A DNA stretch of 64,000 bases from Hyphomicrobiaceae bacterium (GCA_030655135.1 JAURWC010000009.1:248001-312000); one strand, 5' to 3'. Shown: positions 46,430-55,436, counted from the first letter of the stretch. Notes: generated by a model from the letters alone, not told the origin. Numbers and translations are program-made.

Positions 46430-46756
46430 GCGGAAATGAGGGTGCGATTTTGGCGCCGTTCAACCGGCGCGCTCGCAAGTGGGGGGCGGCCGAAGGCCCG
46501 CCAACAAGACGGCGAGACAACGAGACACGACTTCTCGAACAACCGCAGCCACTAGCTATTGAGCGCCTAAGTTGGGCGCTCCGCATCCAACGCCACTGAA
46601 ATCTGAATTTCGAAGAGTTTTGTAAAAAGCATGTCTTGCCTGTCTCGCGAGCCATAACGCTTTGCCTGCCAAGCCAAAATGGCGAGACACTAGCTTGTCT
46701 CTCGGCGGGTGCCGCGTCTCGCGGCGCCGCCCTCCCCCAGCGGGTACGAGACACGA
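46430..46756. other. 327-bp gap with iteron-like repeats
   Basis: No gene is seen. The stretch holds most of the CGAGACA repeat cluster described separately and lies directly after the VapE gene. Confidence 0.6.
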
Positions 46757-46985
46757 TCAGATTGGTGCGCCGATGCCGTACACCGTGCGATGCGTTCCTG
46801 CGAAACCACGTGTATCGGTCCAAAATAGTACTTTATCTGCCGGGGCATCAGGGGACGAAAATCCACGAACCTGTCTCGACGGGCTGCTGCCGATGTACTT
46901 CCTTCCGGCAGTCCAGCCGAGGCGGCTCATAGCGCCCGTGACAAGCTTGCTAATCGCTGCCTGCCGATCCTTTACGGACGAGACA
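46513..46985. repeat. Cluster of CGAGACA repeats, candidate replication origin
   Basis: The 7-mer CGAGACA or its complement occurs exactly at 46513, 46521, 46641 (reverse), 46683, 46747, 46872 (reverse) and 46979. Near copies lie at 46696 and 46714. The last two exact copies are inside the 3' end of vapE. Repeats next to a replication helicase gene suggest iterons. Confidence 0.55.
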
Positions 46986-48166
46986 CCAAGGGCTCTGTAG
47001 ACCTCGTCGGTAGGAACAAAACCTTCGACTGCACACAGTAGGTCTTCAAGGTACTGTTGGCGGTCATCCAGATCGAACCGCTTTGCCTGTTCGATTTTCG
47101 CCAGCGCCTCTACCTCAGGGTCCAAATAGGTCAACTCACCGGCAGCTTCTCGATGAGCTGCCTCCGCCCACAGTTGGTCACGGATCGCGATGATGCCTTC
47201 TACATCGAGCTTAGCCGGCAGCCCCGGAGCGCCGCCATTGATGACTCCCTTTGTTGCGACCACCCAGAAGCGCCGGTCGCCTGTTTCATCCCGCAGATAC
47301 CGCGCCTTATTCGTGGACGCCGCGAGCACGAATTGCCGAGGCACGCTTTTGGCCTCCCGGGTATATGCCATGCGCGCTTCGTCAACTTGACGTGTAACGA
47401 AGTGCTTGACCGACTCCACATCCTTTTTGGCGATGTTGGTCAGCTCAGCCAGCTCACAAATCCATTTCCCGCGAGTCAGCTCGATGACCTCCTTGGGGTC
47501 TAGCCCAATCGTCATGTTGTCCGTGAACCACTCGTCGTAAGCAAGCGCGCGGAATACGCTCGATTTGAAGCTGCCTTGCTCACCTTCAAAGATGAGGATG
47601 GTGTCGAATTTGCTACCCGGCTCGCGCACGCGACGCACCGCGCCAATCATCCACTTGGCGCCGACTGCACGCGTGTAGGGCGTATCGTCGGCCCCGCAGT
47701 AATCGGGCAGCCACGTGTCCAGTCGCTCAATGCCGTCCCAATTTGCTTGAAGGGTTGCCAGCCGCTCTTTGACAAGGTGTTTGCGCAGATTACGCGCGTA
47801 GGATTTCAAGACGGACCAAAGGTAATCTTTTCCGACGCGAAGGCCGAGAAAATCGCAGGCTACGTAAATGTCATCGAAGGCGTCATCGTCCAAATAGTCG
47901 TGCCCTGGCACACCGAAGACGTGTGTACGTAGCGCAAAATCGTCGTAAGCGAGCAGTATCTCAAAGCGCTCAAAAAGCGTGAAGATGTTGGCTTGGGTAG
48001 CCAGCGGCATGCCTTTGTCATTTGTGTCAGGGAATGTGAAACCTGCTACGAACTCGGGCGAGTCCATCAGCATCCTCATCTTCCTGAGAAGCGTTGCCGG
48101 TTCAGGCGTCACGCCATTCTGGGCAACTTCGATTTCGCTCGTCATCTCTTGAATCTCACTGCTCAT
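46757..48166 (-). CDS. VapE-type virulence-associated helicase/ATPase
   Basis: This 469-residue VapE/DUF5906-like protein has Walker A GEQGSFKS (195-202) and Walker B KWICELAEL (about 234-242), then the conserved FVTRQVDEARMAYTRE stretch. Such proteins are superfamily 3-like replication helicases of phages, satellites and islands. GGAGCG upstream of ATG 48166 fixes the start, and the gene overlaps the primase-like gene by 11 bp. Together they form a replication module. Confidence 0.87.
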   Translation of the reverse strand: MSSEIQEMTSEIEVAQNGVTPEPATLLRKMRMLMDSPEFVAGFTFPDTNDKGMPLATQANIFTLFERFEILLAYDDFALRTHVFGVPGHDYLDDDAFDDIYVACDFLGLRVGKDYLWSVLKSYARNLRKHLVKERLATLQANWDGIERLDTWLPDYCGADDTPYTRAVGAKWMIGAVRRVREPGSKFDTILIFEGEQGSFKSSVFRALAYDEWFTDNMTIGLDPKEVIELTRGKWICELAELTNIAKKDVESVKHFVTRQVDEARMAYTREAKSVPRQFVLAASTNKARYLRDETGDRRFWVVATKGVINGGAPGLPAKLDVEGIIAIRDQLWAEAAHREAAGELTYLDPEVEALAKIEQAKRFDLDDRQQYLEDLLCAVEGFVPTDEVYRALGVSSVKDRQAAISKLVTGAMSRLGWTAGRKYIGSSPSRQVRGFSSPDAPADKVLFWTDTRGFAGTHRTVYGIGAPI

Positions 48167-49397
48167 TGAACGCACGCTCCATCTTGTCCAGCAGCGCGAA
48201 GCGGCCACCGAGGTTTTTGAACTGCCTTAGGTTCGGTTGAAATTCTCTCGCAAGCTTGATCAGATAGCCAAGGGTGGCGGGCTTGGCATGATCGGGATCG
48301 AGCTTGTCCCAGATCGTCTCTAACTGCAGGTAATCAAACCGGGGATCGCCTTCTGACCATTCGCGCGCCAGTTCGAACCCTTCATCTCCACCACCCGTTT
48401 CGTGGTGGATGGCGCCCAGCGCTTTGAACCAGCAGGGATACTCGATGTCCGGTGGGATGAACTGCAGGTAGTAGCTAACCTCACCTGCTTCGGCGGTTCG
48501 CGAATACGAGCGCGCGGCTGGCGCCGGCAGTTTAACTGCCTTCTCGAATGCCTCCGTGAGGTTCAACAACTCGCCACGGATGTGCCGAAACGCGAAAGGT
48601 TTTCCCGGCCGATGAGACGGCAGGTACTGAAGTCGCGACGGGTTGCAGCTTTCCGTGCTGAACGCGCTTCCAAGCAGGCGTTCTCCAAGTTCGGAGTAGA
48701 CGATCTTATGTGCTTGTTTGCCGCGCGCCTGCACCTTCAGGGAGATGGTTGATGAGATGGGTACGATCACGCGCGTCTTATGCTCGGGATCGTGCGAGAT
48801 GGAGATTACTTCAACGAGCTTGCCGTAGGCGCGGACGCGCTTGATCGTGTTCCCGTCAACTCGCGAAACGTTGGTCAGGTGGTTGTATTTTGGGTGACCA
48901 GCGCAGAAGGCTGCAATGTTGGCATCGCCTGCCGTCTCCCACGCGACTCCCTTTTGCGCAAGCCACTTGCAGTAAGTGGCCACTCCAACGTCCTGGCTTG
49001 TGCGCATGTGATTGTGAGTGGTGTATACGAACGCTTCAAGCCCGCTGGCCGCTACGCACCCGCAGATGGCGTCATATGTCAGCTTGCCATCCACTTCGTA
49101 AGCATAGGCGCAGATGGTATCCACATTGGCATCCTCGCGACCTTCGCTCAACTTGGCGTAAATCGCTGCGGGACCGTCCTTCGCGTTGCGCTCATCTGAA
49201 ATCGACAACAGAGCCGTGAGGTCTCCCAAGGTGAGTTCAACCTGGGTGCCGCTGTCATATTTGTTGCCGCAGATTGTGAGCGACATTGCGAGCTTGGCGT
49301 TGTCATGATCGGGCGCTTCGGTTCCGATCCGCCACGTCTGTGCTTTACCCTCTCCGTCAGGATGAGTGATTTCTTTGTCGTCCATCGTCATCTCCAT
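48156..49397 (-). CDS. Primase-like protein with PriCT-2 domain
   Basis: This 413-residue protein carries archaeo-eukaryotic-primase-like segments: AYAYEVDGKLTYDAI, FVYTTHNHMRTSQ (His motif), TRVIVPISSTISLK, and NPSRLQYLPSHRPGKPF. A C-terminal PriCT-2-type region follows (CWFKALGAIHHETGGG; AREWSEGDPRFD; about 320-370). It probably primes replication of the element with the VapE helicase, whose gene overlaps it by 11 bp. The AEP assignment is by motif resemblance. Confidence 0.7.
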   Translation of the reverse strand: MEMTMDDKEITHPDGEGKAQTWRIGTEAPDHDNAKLAMSLTICGNKYDSGTQVELTLGDLTALLSISDERNAKDGPAAIYAKLSEGREDANVDTICAYAYEVDGKLTYDAICGCVAASGLEAFVYTTHNHMRTSQDVGVATYCKWLAQKGVAWETAGDANIAAFCAGHPKYNHLTNVSRVDGNTIKRVRAYGKLVEVISISHDPEHKTRVIVPISSTISLKVQARGKQAHKIVYSELGERLLGSAFSTESCNPSRLQYLPSHRPGKPFAFRHIRGELLNLTEAFEKAVKLPAPAARSYSRTAEAGEVSYYLQFIPPDIEYPCWFKALGAIHHETGGGDEGFELAREWSEGDPRFDYLQLETIWDKLDPDHAKPATLGYLIKLAREFQPNLRQFKNLGGRFALLDKMERAFNEQ

Positions 49398-49578
49398 AGA
49401 TGCGCCTACGCCCTAGCCATCGCCTGAGCGGTTTTACGCAGTTAAGTTTGGTGGAGAGCGTGGATCATAAGATCGCTTCACTCTGCCCACCGGGCAGAGC
49501 GTTGCGACATCGGGCAGCCTTCGGCGTTTCGAAGAAACCTGCGTTACTTAGTCAACTCTCGGTCGTGTATTCAATCAA

Positions 49579-49986
49579 TCAAGAGGCCATCCGGTCGGTC
49601 CAGCGGTCCGTGTCATAAGGCTCCCTCTCGTACTCCGTTTCGCCATCGGGCGGGATCACTTCGATCTCGCACCCATAGGGCGGGCCGTCGTCGAAGCCGT
49701 AGTACTGGCGAGCGGCGCGGCAGAGTTCGCTATAAAGCACGTCAACGTCGACGTTGAAGACATCAAGCGTCGAGAGAGGCGACGTGCTCTTGTCGAAAGC
49801 ACACTCCAGGGCGAAGTCGTAGCCCATGACGCTGTTGTCGAAGTCGAGTTCGCGGTCGCTGAGGATGCGCGGCATCTTCGGCCAGAAGGTTCCTGACACC
49901 GCAATGTGCTGCGGCAGAAGCTTTCCTGTTTCGTGGCACCCATAAAACTCGACGACGTAACGGTAGTATTGGTGATCATCGTTCAT
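49579..49986 (-). CDS. Hypothetical protein, 135 aa
   Basis: An acidic soluble protein starting MNDDHQYYRYVVEFYGCHET with many Tyr, Asp and Glu residues and no recognised domain. It lies 181 bp upstream of the primase-like gene on the same strand and may be an early gene of the element. The ATG at 49986 is followed by good codon use. Its function is unknown. Confidence 0.55.
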   Translation of the reverse strand: MNDDHQYYRYVVEFYGCHETGKLLPQHIAVSGTFWPKMPRILSDRELDFDNSVMGYDFALECAFDKSTSPLSTLDVFNVDVDVLYSELCRAARQYYGFDDGPPYGCEIEVIPPDGETEYEREPYDTDRWTDRMAS

Positions 49987-50672
49987 GATTTGCTGCCTTT
50001 GGCATTTGAGTTGATCAGGGTCCGCCTAGGCGCCTCATGGCGACTTAAGACACGCGCATAGCGCGCATCATTGGCGGGGCTGAATTTTTTGATCTGTCAA
50101 TCTGCCGGGAAGCACAGGCAACATCACCGATGTCGAGTCCGCTGGCGGTAGCGGGGTACTTGGCCTTGGCCAAGCTGCGCCTCATACGTCAAGCGTCAAG
50201 CGGATGCTGCCGTGAGAACATGCAAGGCTATGTGCCCTGGACCTGCCGGCGGTGGCAGGGGTCTCAGCGAGAACGCCGAGCTGCTCCTTAGTGTGTTACT
50301 ATCACGAATATAATGGTTAACAAGACCGATGTCAATAGAAGCCCATCTTGGGCGATTCCACGATAAGACGGACGTTTCAATTAGTTAATTTCGACAGTTA
50401 ATGCACTATCTCAAGGTACAATGCACGACGGATGAACAAGTTCCTCCCTCGTTCGCCACCCGGCGTCTCACAGACCGCGCTCAATACCACCGTTGGTTGG
50501 CAGCACCTCAGTCCGCCCCCGACGTAACGGGGTGCGCCGCGAGATTGACAGTCGAACTCACAGCTCACGCGCCGCAGCAAGCACACTGCGTTACCGTCCA
50601 GCGGCATCAAGCGGTAAAGGGTGAGGCAATCATGACGCTGCCTGGGATGAAGCGCTAAGCGTCGCCTGTGCG
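49987..50672. other. 686-bp gap, likely element boundary region
   Basis: No convincing gene. Lower GC and many stop codons in all frames are seen around 50280-50400. Two overlapping open frames at 50400-50730 lack coding signals. This may hold the right edge of the integrated element; no repeat of the tRNA-Ser 3' end was found by eye. Confidence 0.4.
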
Positions 50673-51107
50673 TCATCCAGGACGGTATCCAGACGACACC
50701 CAGCGCACTGCCCAGCGGGCTGCGAGGTAACACAAACCAAGCAGGTTAACGAGAACGAACGCGGCGACTGCGTCGCCGTACGCGATTGGCAGCCGCCAGT
50801 CTCGCTCCTTCCTGAGGGTCGCGAGGAAAGGGCTGTCTTGTTTGATAGCGGCTTGTATCTCGTGCCTGTGCGCGAGGAACTGACGCCCGCTACATCCCGC
50901 CTTGCCGAGGTCTATAAGGCCGTAGTCATTCTCGTAAGGCTTGGTGTCCACGCTAAGCAGCCGCTCGCCGCAACGCAGCGTGCTCCACATCTCCACGTCC
51001 TTCTGGGCCGACGCGTTCGCAGTCTCGAGCGCGTCCCAAACAAAATAGCCGAGAGCCGCGAGGCCGACCAACAGCGACAGGCGAAACGTACCCTTCAAAA
51101 TATTCAT
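50673..51107 (-). CDS. Small membrane protein of unknown function
   Basis: This 144-residue protein has an N-terminal membrane segment (about 8-26) and a C-terminal one (about 108-130). Between them lies a soluble loop with two cysteines (TLRCGERLL, KAGCSGRQFL). The ATG at 51107 follows GGTGGGG. No family is recognised. Confidence 0.55.
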   Translation of the reverse strand: MNILKGTFRLSLLVGLAALGYFVWDALETANASAQKDVEMWSTLRCGERLLSVDTKPYENDYGLIDLGKAGCSGRQFLAHRHEIQAAIKQDSPFLATLRKERDWRLPIAYGDAVAAFVLVNLLGLCYLAARWAVRWVSSGYRPG

Positions 51108-51649
51108 TGTGCAGACCCCACCCCAGCAATCGCGACATTCTATCGGGGCGGCTCGCGCGGGCAACAGAAGACACCATCGGTTGCTGGCGCTCGGCGCCGC
51201 TGAGGCGTAAACATCACTAAGTCTCGGGAGAACACGGATGTCCAATTGGCGGGGCAACCCTTAACTTTGACGAGCGCAACGCGCCCGACTTCGCGACGGT
51301 GCACCCGCTATCGGCAGCTCTTGCCGACTTAGCCTTGCCCTTTGGAGTTTGACACCCTGCGCGCTCTCAGCAACCGTTCAGGCGGCGGAGTACGTGCTGC
51401 AGGTAGCGAACGGCGACTGACCTGTTCTTCCGTATGTCGCTACGCCCTGCCCTGAAGATAGCGACCCCAACGCTGATGCCATTTTGCCGCCATCGCATGC
51501 TGCTGAAAGCCGCGATGGCGTTAAGCTAATTAAAAAAAAAAGCCGACGGGCCTGCCGGCACCGCCGGCAACGGCTACCTGTTGCGGCGGTGGCCAGCACA
51601 TCGGCGACGGATTGTGGGGTCAGAAGCCCAATATCGGAGGCCAGGAATC
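51108..51649. other. 542-bp gap
   Basis: No supported gene. The only clear element is the terminator at 51532-51575, which serves the minus-strand gene at 51650. Confidence 0.45.
51532..51575 (-). terminator. Rho-independent terminator with ten-T tail
   Basis: On the minus strand AGCCG and CGGCT close a GC-rich hairpin (inner GCCGGC-type pairs) that is followed by about ten T residues (51541-51532). It lies 75 bp after the stop of the 90-aa gene. Confidence 0.75.
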
Positions 51650-51922
51650 TCAGTCGGTTTTCCCGTACGTCGTTAGCTCAGCACGTGCGTTGACAGGCAT
51701 CATTCCTACAGCGAGTGCAGATTGTAACAGTACAAAAGAATTTCGCTCGCCCGCGATTGCCCCCGACAGGAGAGCTGCCGCAACTGCGTTCCGCACGTCT
51801 TGAGTGGTGACGACGCCGCTTTTTCGCAGTTCCATCAGCGCTTCTTCGTAGACGAGTAACAACAGTGAGCGTGCACTTGAATCAAGGGCATCACTTGTTA
51901 GCGCGTGCTGCAGCGAGGTCAT
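51650..51922 (-). CDS. Hypothetical protein, 90 aa
   Basis: A small, probably helical soluble protein (MTSLQHALTSDALDSSARSL; LLVYEEALMELRKSGVVTT). It has no recognised domain. The terminator 75 bp downstream supports it as a real transcription unit. The ATG at 51922 is preferred to a TTG one codon earlier. Confidence 0.5.
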   Translation of the reverse strand: MTSLQHALTSDALDSSARSLLLLVYEEALMELRKSGVVTTQDVRNAVAAALLSGAIAGERNSFVLLQSALAVGMMPVNARAELTTYGKTD

Positions 51923-52147
51923 CAAAAATTATATTCCGCTTCGCCGCTGACTCCAACATATAGTTCATGTCAGCTAAAGCGAGCGGAAGAACTTTGAAAA
52001 CCTTTTGGGCACGTGGAGGCTGAGCTGACATCCACCTGAAAACAAAACGACAAATTAAAGGTGTTTCACCGCTTTTGGAACTTGTGCCCATCACGGCTCT
52101 TTAGCACCGGCGATAGTCATTTGATCGCGAACGGTGATTAGAATATC

Positions 52148-52468
52148 ATGACAAACGCTGCTTTCGATGTAGACGTGATGGCAGGCGTGTTTCGCGCTTT
52201 TTGCCTATGGTCCGACAACCTACCGAGCTATCAGAAGAACGAGTTACATTTTGAGCCGTCAATAAGGGATCGCGTCTGCAACGCTTTGGTAGCTGCGTCT
52301 AAAGCAGGGGTACGAGATTATAGTGACCTAACCGAAGTAGCCGCCAAGGCTGCGGGATGGTCAATGCCCGCGCATCTTGACAGTCTCGCCAGGGCAATAC
52401 GTTTGCCGCGAGAACGCGTCAGAACCTCACAGCAGGTGAACCATGATACCCTGGTCGCTACGATGTGA
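52148..52468 (+). CDS. Hypothetical protein, 106 aa
   Basis: A soluble protein (MTNAAFDVDVMAGVFRAFCL; then FEPSIRDRVCNALVAASKAG) without recognised domains. No strong ribosome site is seen before the ATG. Codon use is plausible but it may be a chance frame. Confidence 0.4.
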   Translation: MTNAAFDVDVMAGVFRAFCLWSDNLPSYQKNELHFEPSIRDRVCNALVAASKAGVRDYSDLTEVAAKAAGWSMPAHLDSLARAIRLPRERVRTSQQVNHDTLVATM

Positions 52469-52681
52469 TCTACGCCTTGCAACAAGTTGTGCAGACACAA
52501 AAGCTACTAACTCAATAGGGGCGGCCGCTATACCAATTACCAAAAACGTCAGCGGCAGCAGGAGCAATTCTATAGCAATTAGGGAGCCGTCTATCCTTGC
52601 CTGCATGGGGAGTGTTTCTCCACGTCATAATACCGACCCTATTAAGCAGTCATCAATTCCGTCAGCCGGATGAATCCTAGT

Positions 52682-52707
52682 GGAACACCCAACGAGCGCT
52701 AGCCGTT
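52682..52707 (+). promoter_or_regulatory. EcfG-type general stress promoter
   Basis: GGAAC (52682-52686), a 17-bp spacer, then CGTT (52704-52707). This matches the alphaproteobacterial EcfG consensus. The predicted transcription start is about 20-25 bp before the ATG at 52738. Confidence 0.7.
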
Positions 52708-52737
52708 ATGTGTCGTCCATATCAAAGGAGGGACGCG

Positions 52738-52995
52738 ATGAACAAGATTCTGTTGGGAACAGCAGCAGCGTTTGCTTTCACGACGACGGCCGCATCCGCA
52801 AAAGTAGTTTGCAATGAGGATGGCGACTGCTGGCGTGTGAAGACGTACCGCGAATATCCCGCCGACGTAAAACTCAAAGTTTATGATGATAATTGGAAGT
52901 GGTCTGAGAGCGAGAGCACGAAATATCGCTGGAGAGAACACGACCATGACCGTCATGGCTACTATCGCAGCGGCGTATGGGTGGACATTAAGTAG
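52738..52995 (+). CDS. Small exported protein, putative general stress gene
   Basis: The 85-residue precursor has a signal peptide (MNKILLGTAAAFAFTTTAA, cleaved near ASAK) and a short mature part rich in Tyr, Trp, Lys, Asp and His, with two cysteines (VVCNEDGDCWRV) that could form a disulfide. AAAGGAGGG precedes the ATG, an EcfG-type promoter lies upstream and a strong terminator follows. The function is unknown. Confidence 0.72.
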   Translation: MNKILLGTAAAFAFTTTAASAKVVCNEDGDCWRVKTYREYPADVKLKVYDDNWKWSESESTKYRWREHDHDRHGYYRSGVWVDIK

Positions 52996-53003
52996 CTAGT
53001 TTC

Positions 53004-53035
53004 AAAGGGAAGAGGCCAAAGCCTCTTCCCTTTTT
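53004..53035 (+). terminator. Rho-independent terminator between convergent genes
   Basis: AAAGGGAAGAGGC pairs with GCCTCTTCCCTTT around CAAA and is followed by more T residues (to 53035). It ends the exported-protein gene and may also serve the convergent stress operon, since the minus-strand arm also ends in TTT. Confidence 0.92.
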
Positions 53036-53040
53036 GCTGT

Positions 53041-53628
53041 TCAAATCGAGTACCTGCTTCGTTCAGCCTCGATCTCTTCCTTTGTCAGCGGTGCGCGGCC
53101 CTCATCGAATGTGGACCACCCGCCTTCTTTGTAGGCATCTCGCCTTACTGATGCGGCGACACCAGAACGGTCCAAGATCGCATCGGCGCGCGATGCAGTA
53201 TCTTCGTCAGCCCGCACTGTAACCAACGTCCCGCCACGACGTACACCTTCGGCATAGACGTGCGCATCGTCTTCATCAACTCCGGCGTCTGTCAGCGCGC
53301 CGATCACGCCCCCTGCCGCCCCACCAGCAAGCGCACCTAACGCCGTGGTCGCCAGCCACCCTGCGGCTACGACGGGGCCAACACCCGGTATCGCGAGCAT
53401 GCCTAGCCCGGTCAGAAGTCCAGCCGCGCCACCTAGGGTAGCGCCAACCCCGGCCCCGGTACCTGCACCAGAGCCATCATCAAAACTGTCACTATCGCGG
53501 TCATGGCGACTGTCTACGTTGTTCGCAACAATGCTGATCTCACTCTCCGGGATACCAGCGTCTTTCAGATCAGTTACTGCTTGGCGCGCCAGCTCATAGC
53601 TGTCGAACAGTCGAGAAACGGTTCTCAT
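53041..53628 (-). CDS. General stress protein (YflT-like) with glycine-zipper middle
   Basis: The 195-residue protein starts with a general-stress-17M/YflT-type domain (RTVSRLFDSYELARQAVTDL). A Gly/Ala-rich, membrane-like central part follows (about 55-110, glycine-zipper), then a YAEGVRRGGTLVTVRA segment. It is 15 bp after the PepSY-like gene, and both probably depend on the EcfG-type promoter at 54063-54039. AAGGAG precedes the ATG. Confidence 0.78.
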   Translation of the reverse strand: MRTVSRLFDSYELARQAVTDLKDAGIPESEISIVANNVDSRHDRDSDSFDDGSGAGTGAGVGATLGGAAGLLTGLGMLAIPGVGPVVAAGWLATTALGALAGGAAGGVIGALTDAGVDEDDAHVYAEGVRRGGTLVTVRADEDTASRADAILDRSGVAASVRRDAYKEGGWSTFDEGRAPLTKEEIEAERSRYSI

Positions 53629-53643
53629 CGCACTCTCCTTGGT

Positions 53644-53961
53644 CTACTTATTTTTCGGAAATACGTTGCCTTGGAAGTCGAGGCTTACGTCAACTGACTT
53701 GCCATCTCTTGTGGCCTTGCCCCGCCAGATGCCATCGTCATCCTTCTTGAGCCCCTTAACTTCGCCAAAGCCCTTCTCTTTGATGCGCTCCATGGCCTGT
53801 GATTCCGTGAAGCTGTTCGCACCCTTTACCGGCGCGTCGGGTTGCGGGGTTTGGGTCGTGTTGACGGCAGCGTTGCCCGGTTGATCTTTCGGGGGAGCCT
53901 GTTCGGCAAAAGCGGGAGATGCCAACAGGCAGGTGGTGGCTGCCACGATACAAAGTTTCAT
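53644..53961 (-). CDS. Small exported PepSY-like protein
   Basis: The 105-residue precursor has a signal peptide (MKLCIVAATTCLLASPAFA) and a C-terminal PepSY-like domain (ESQAMERIKEKGFGEVKGLKK; then WRGKATRDGKSVDVSLDFQG). AAGGAGG lies before the ATG. It is first in the two-gene unit with the general stress protein and is preceded by an EcfG-type promoter. Confidence 0.77.
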   Translation of the reverse strand: MKLCIVAATTCLLASPAFAEQAPPKDQPGNAAVNTTQTPQPDAPVKGANSFTESQAMERIKEKGFGEVKGLKKDDDGIWRGKATRDGKSVDVSLDFQGNVFPKNK

Positions 53962-54295
53962 TATTTCCTCCTTCGATTGAGCATGGCGCGGTCCATGCGA
54001 GCGTTGCTGCTCGCCATCTGATGACGCGTTACCGATGCAACGTAATTGATCTCGCGACGTTCCAATTTGCTACGTGATCTGGTGAAGGAGTTCTCAAATT
54101 GCAGTTTGGGAGCTAGGTTGCGCAGCGCCTACGCAAAACGATGTAAGAGCAGCGCTAGAAAGAACGGCGCGGCGTCGCGCAATGCGGTTGCGCGTTCGCT
54201 CTCGACGACGGCTAGGCGCGACTATCCAAGCGATCTGCGATTAGCCCGTACGAATTTGTGGCGCATAACTTTCGCAGGCAACTCCCCACATGATG
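53962..54295. other. 334-bp gap with the stress operon promoter
   Basis: No supported gene; an 85-codon open frame at 54046-54303 lacks coding features. It holds the EcfG-type promoter at 54039-54063 and the 5' leader of the PepSY-like gene. Confidence 0.5.
54039..54063 (-). promoter_or_regulatory. EcfG-type general stress promoter
   Basis: On the minus strand: GGAAC (54063-54059), a 16-bp spacer, CGTT (54042-54039). It is an exact match to the EcfG consensus, about 80 bp upstream of the PepSY-like gene start. Confidence 0.8.
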
Positions 54296-54490
54296 CTACT
54301 TAACGCCAGCTCGGGGACCGGCGGCGTTAAGCTCGGCAGTCGGCACGTTGGGCTCAGCAGTCTCCGCTTTGTAAACCTCGAATAATACCGCAGTGATATT
54401 TGCCGGCATCGGTTCGTGTTCGGCCTCGTCGAAACGCGCTTTCAGCTCGGCCGCAACATGATCCAACACTGTCGAATTTCTGCCGCTCAT
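54296..54490 (-). CDS. Small NepR-like protein
   Basis: The 64-residue segment VAAELKARFDEAEHEPMPAN, followed by ITAVLFEV, resembles the anti-sigma factor NepR core (an L-x3-Y/F-x5-EP-x-P-x4-LL type pattern). NepR binds EcfG and is displaced by PhyR in the general stress response. GGGAGGG precedes the ATG. The homology is weak and inferred by eye; neighbours with EcfG-type promoters make it more likely. Confidence 0.45.
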   Translation of the reverse strand: MSGRNSTVLDHVAAELKARFDEAEHEPMPANITAVLFEVYKAETAEPNVPTAELNAAGPRAGVK

Positions 54491-54653
54491 TTTGCGCCCT
54501 CCCGGAGACGATACACGGCCAATTCAACCTGCGAGTTGGCCAGATGGAGTGTTGAAGGAAACCGTTCCACTCTTTGTTCCAGTGGGACGCGCCTTCTATT
54601 TACCGCAGCGTGTTCAGCTATTTGTCAGCTATTGCAAAAATGTTCATTATGAA

Positions 54654-54678
54654 GGAACGCGGCACTCTGGATGCAGTT
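54654..54678 (+). promoter_or_regulatory. EcfG-type promoter, one mismatch
   Basis: GGAAC (54654-54658), a 16-bp spacer, then AGTT (54675-54678) in place of CGTT. The predicted start lies about 30 bp before the ATG of the DUF1236 gene. Confidence 0.55.
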
Positions 54679-54713
54679 GAGAGCCAGGCAACAAATAAAA
54701 AAGGAAATGCCCG

Positions 54714-55415
54714 ATGAAAACATCTCTTTTGCTATGTTCAAGTGTCATCGCTCTAGCGATCAGCAGCGTAGCTGTTGCTGCACAAGATAAGGCCGGACCT
54801 GCTGGAAATTCTCCGGGTGCAAGTGGACCGTCGAGCGGCGGTGGCGCCGGGGGAGCAGCAGAACGCTCGCCCGCAAGCGGAGCGGCCGCCGATCAATCCG
54901 GTGCGGCCGGTGACGCTGAAAGGGATTCTGGAGAGAAAAAAGCCGGTGCAGGCACAGATATGAAGGACGGCTCCAAAGCCGAAAAAGCCGGCGTGGATCG
55001 GTCAGGGCCCGAGCGAGCGAAGTCTGATATGAAGGACAACAAAGACAGCGCGAAATCCACTGATGATAAATCAAGGGACTCAGCCAAGTCGGATGGCGAC
55101 AAAGACAAGTCTGCGAACACCGGCAAGTCGGATGGAACGGCGGGTGCAGGCGCACCGCCGAAGCTTTCCACGGAGCAGCGCACTAAAGTCCAAAGCAGCT
55201 TCCGTGGTCATAAGGACAAGTCAGTCAAGGATCTTAACATCAGCGTAAGCGTAGGCGTGGCGGTGCCGCGCAGCGTTACTCTTTATGCCGTGCCGGAAGA
55301 TGTCATCGTCATTGCTCCGGATTATCGCCGTTATAAGTACTTCGTTTATGAAGAACGGGTTGTAATCGTTGACCCGGAAACGTACGAAATCGTCGAAATT
55401 ATTATCCTCGCTTAA
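54714..55415 (+). CDS. Exported DUF1236 domain protein
   Basis: The 233-residue precursor has a signal peptide (MKTSLLLCSSVIALAISS, cleaved near AVAAQ) and a long low-complexity Gly/Ser/Lys/Asp/Ala-rich region (about 25-150). The C-terminal DUF1236 domain (VSVGVAVPRSVTLYAVPEDV; YVYEERVVIVDPETYEIVEI-like end) may be lipid- or envelope-associated. AAAAAGGA precedes the ATG. The central composition resembles hydrophilic stress proteins. Confidence 0.83.
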   Translation: MKTSLLLCSSVIALAISSVAVAAQDKAGPAGNSPGASGPSSGGGAGGAAERSPASGAAADQSGAAGDAERDSGEKKAGAGTDMKDGSKAEKAGVDRSGPERAKSDMKDNKDSAKSTDDKSRDSAKSDGDKDKSANTGKSDGTAGAGAPPKLSTEQRTKVQSSFRGHKDKSVKDLNISVSVGVAVPRSVTLYAVPEDVIVIAPDYRRYKYFVYEERVVIVDPETYEIVEIIILA

Positions 55416-55436
55416 AACGGCGCAACGGATATTAGG

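Noticed and set aside
41121-50400. Direct repeat of the tRNA-Ser 3' end as an att site for the island
   Set aside because: I searched by eye for the T-arm and acceptor sequence downstream and found no second copy in the window.
50398-50733. Overlapping plus and minus open frames of 85 and 111 codons
   Set aside because: No coding features on either strand and no context to support one over the other.
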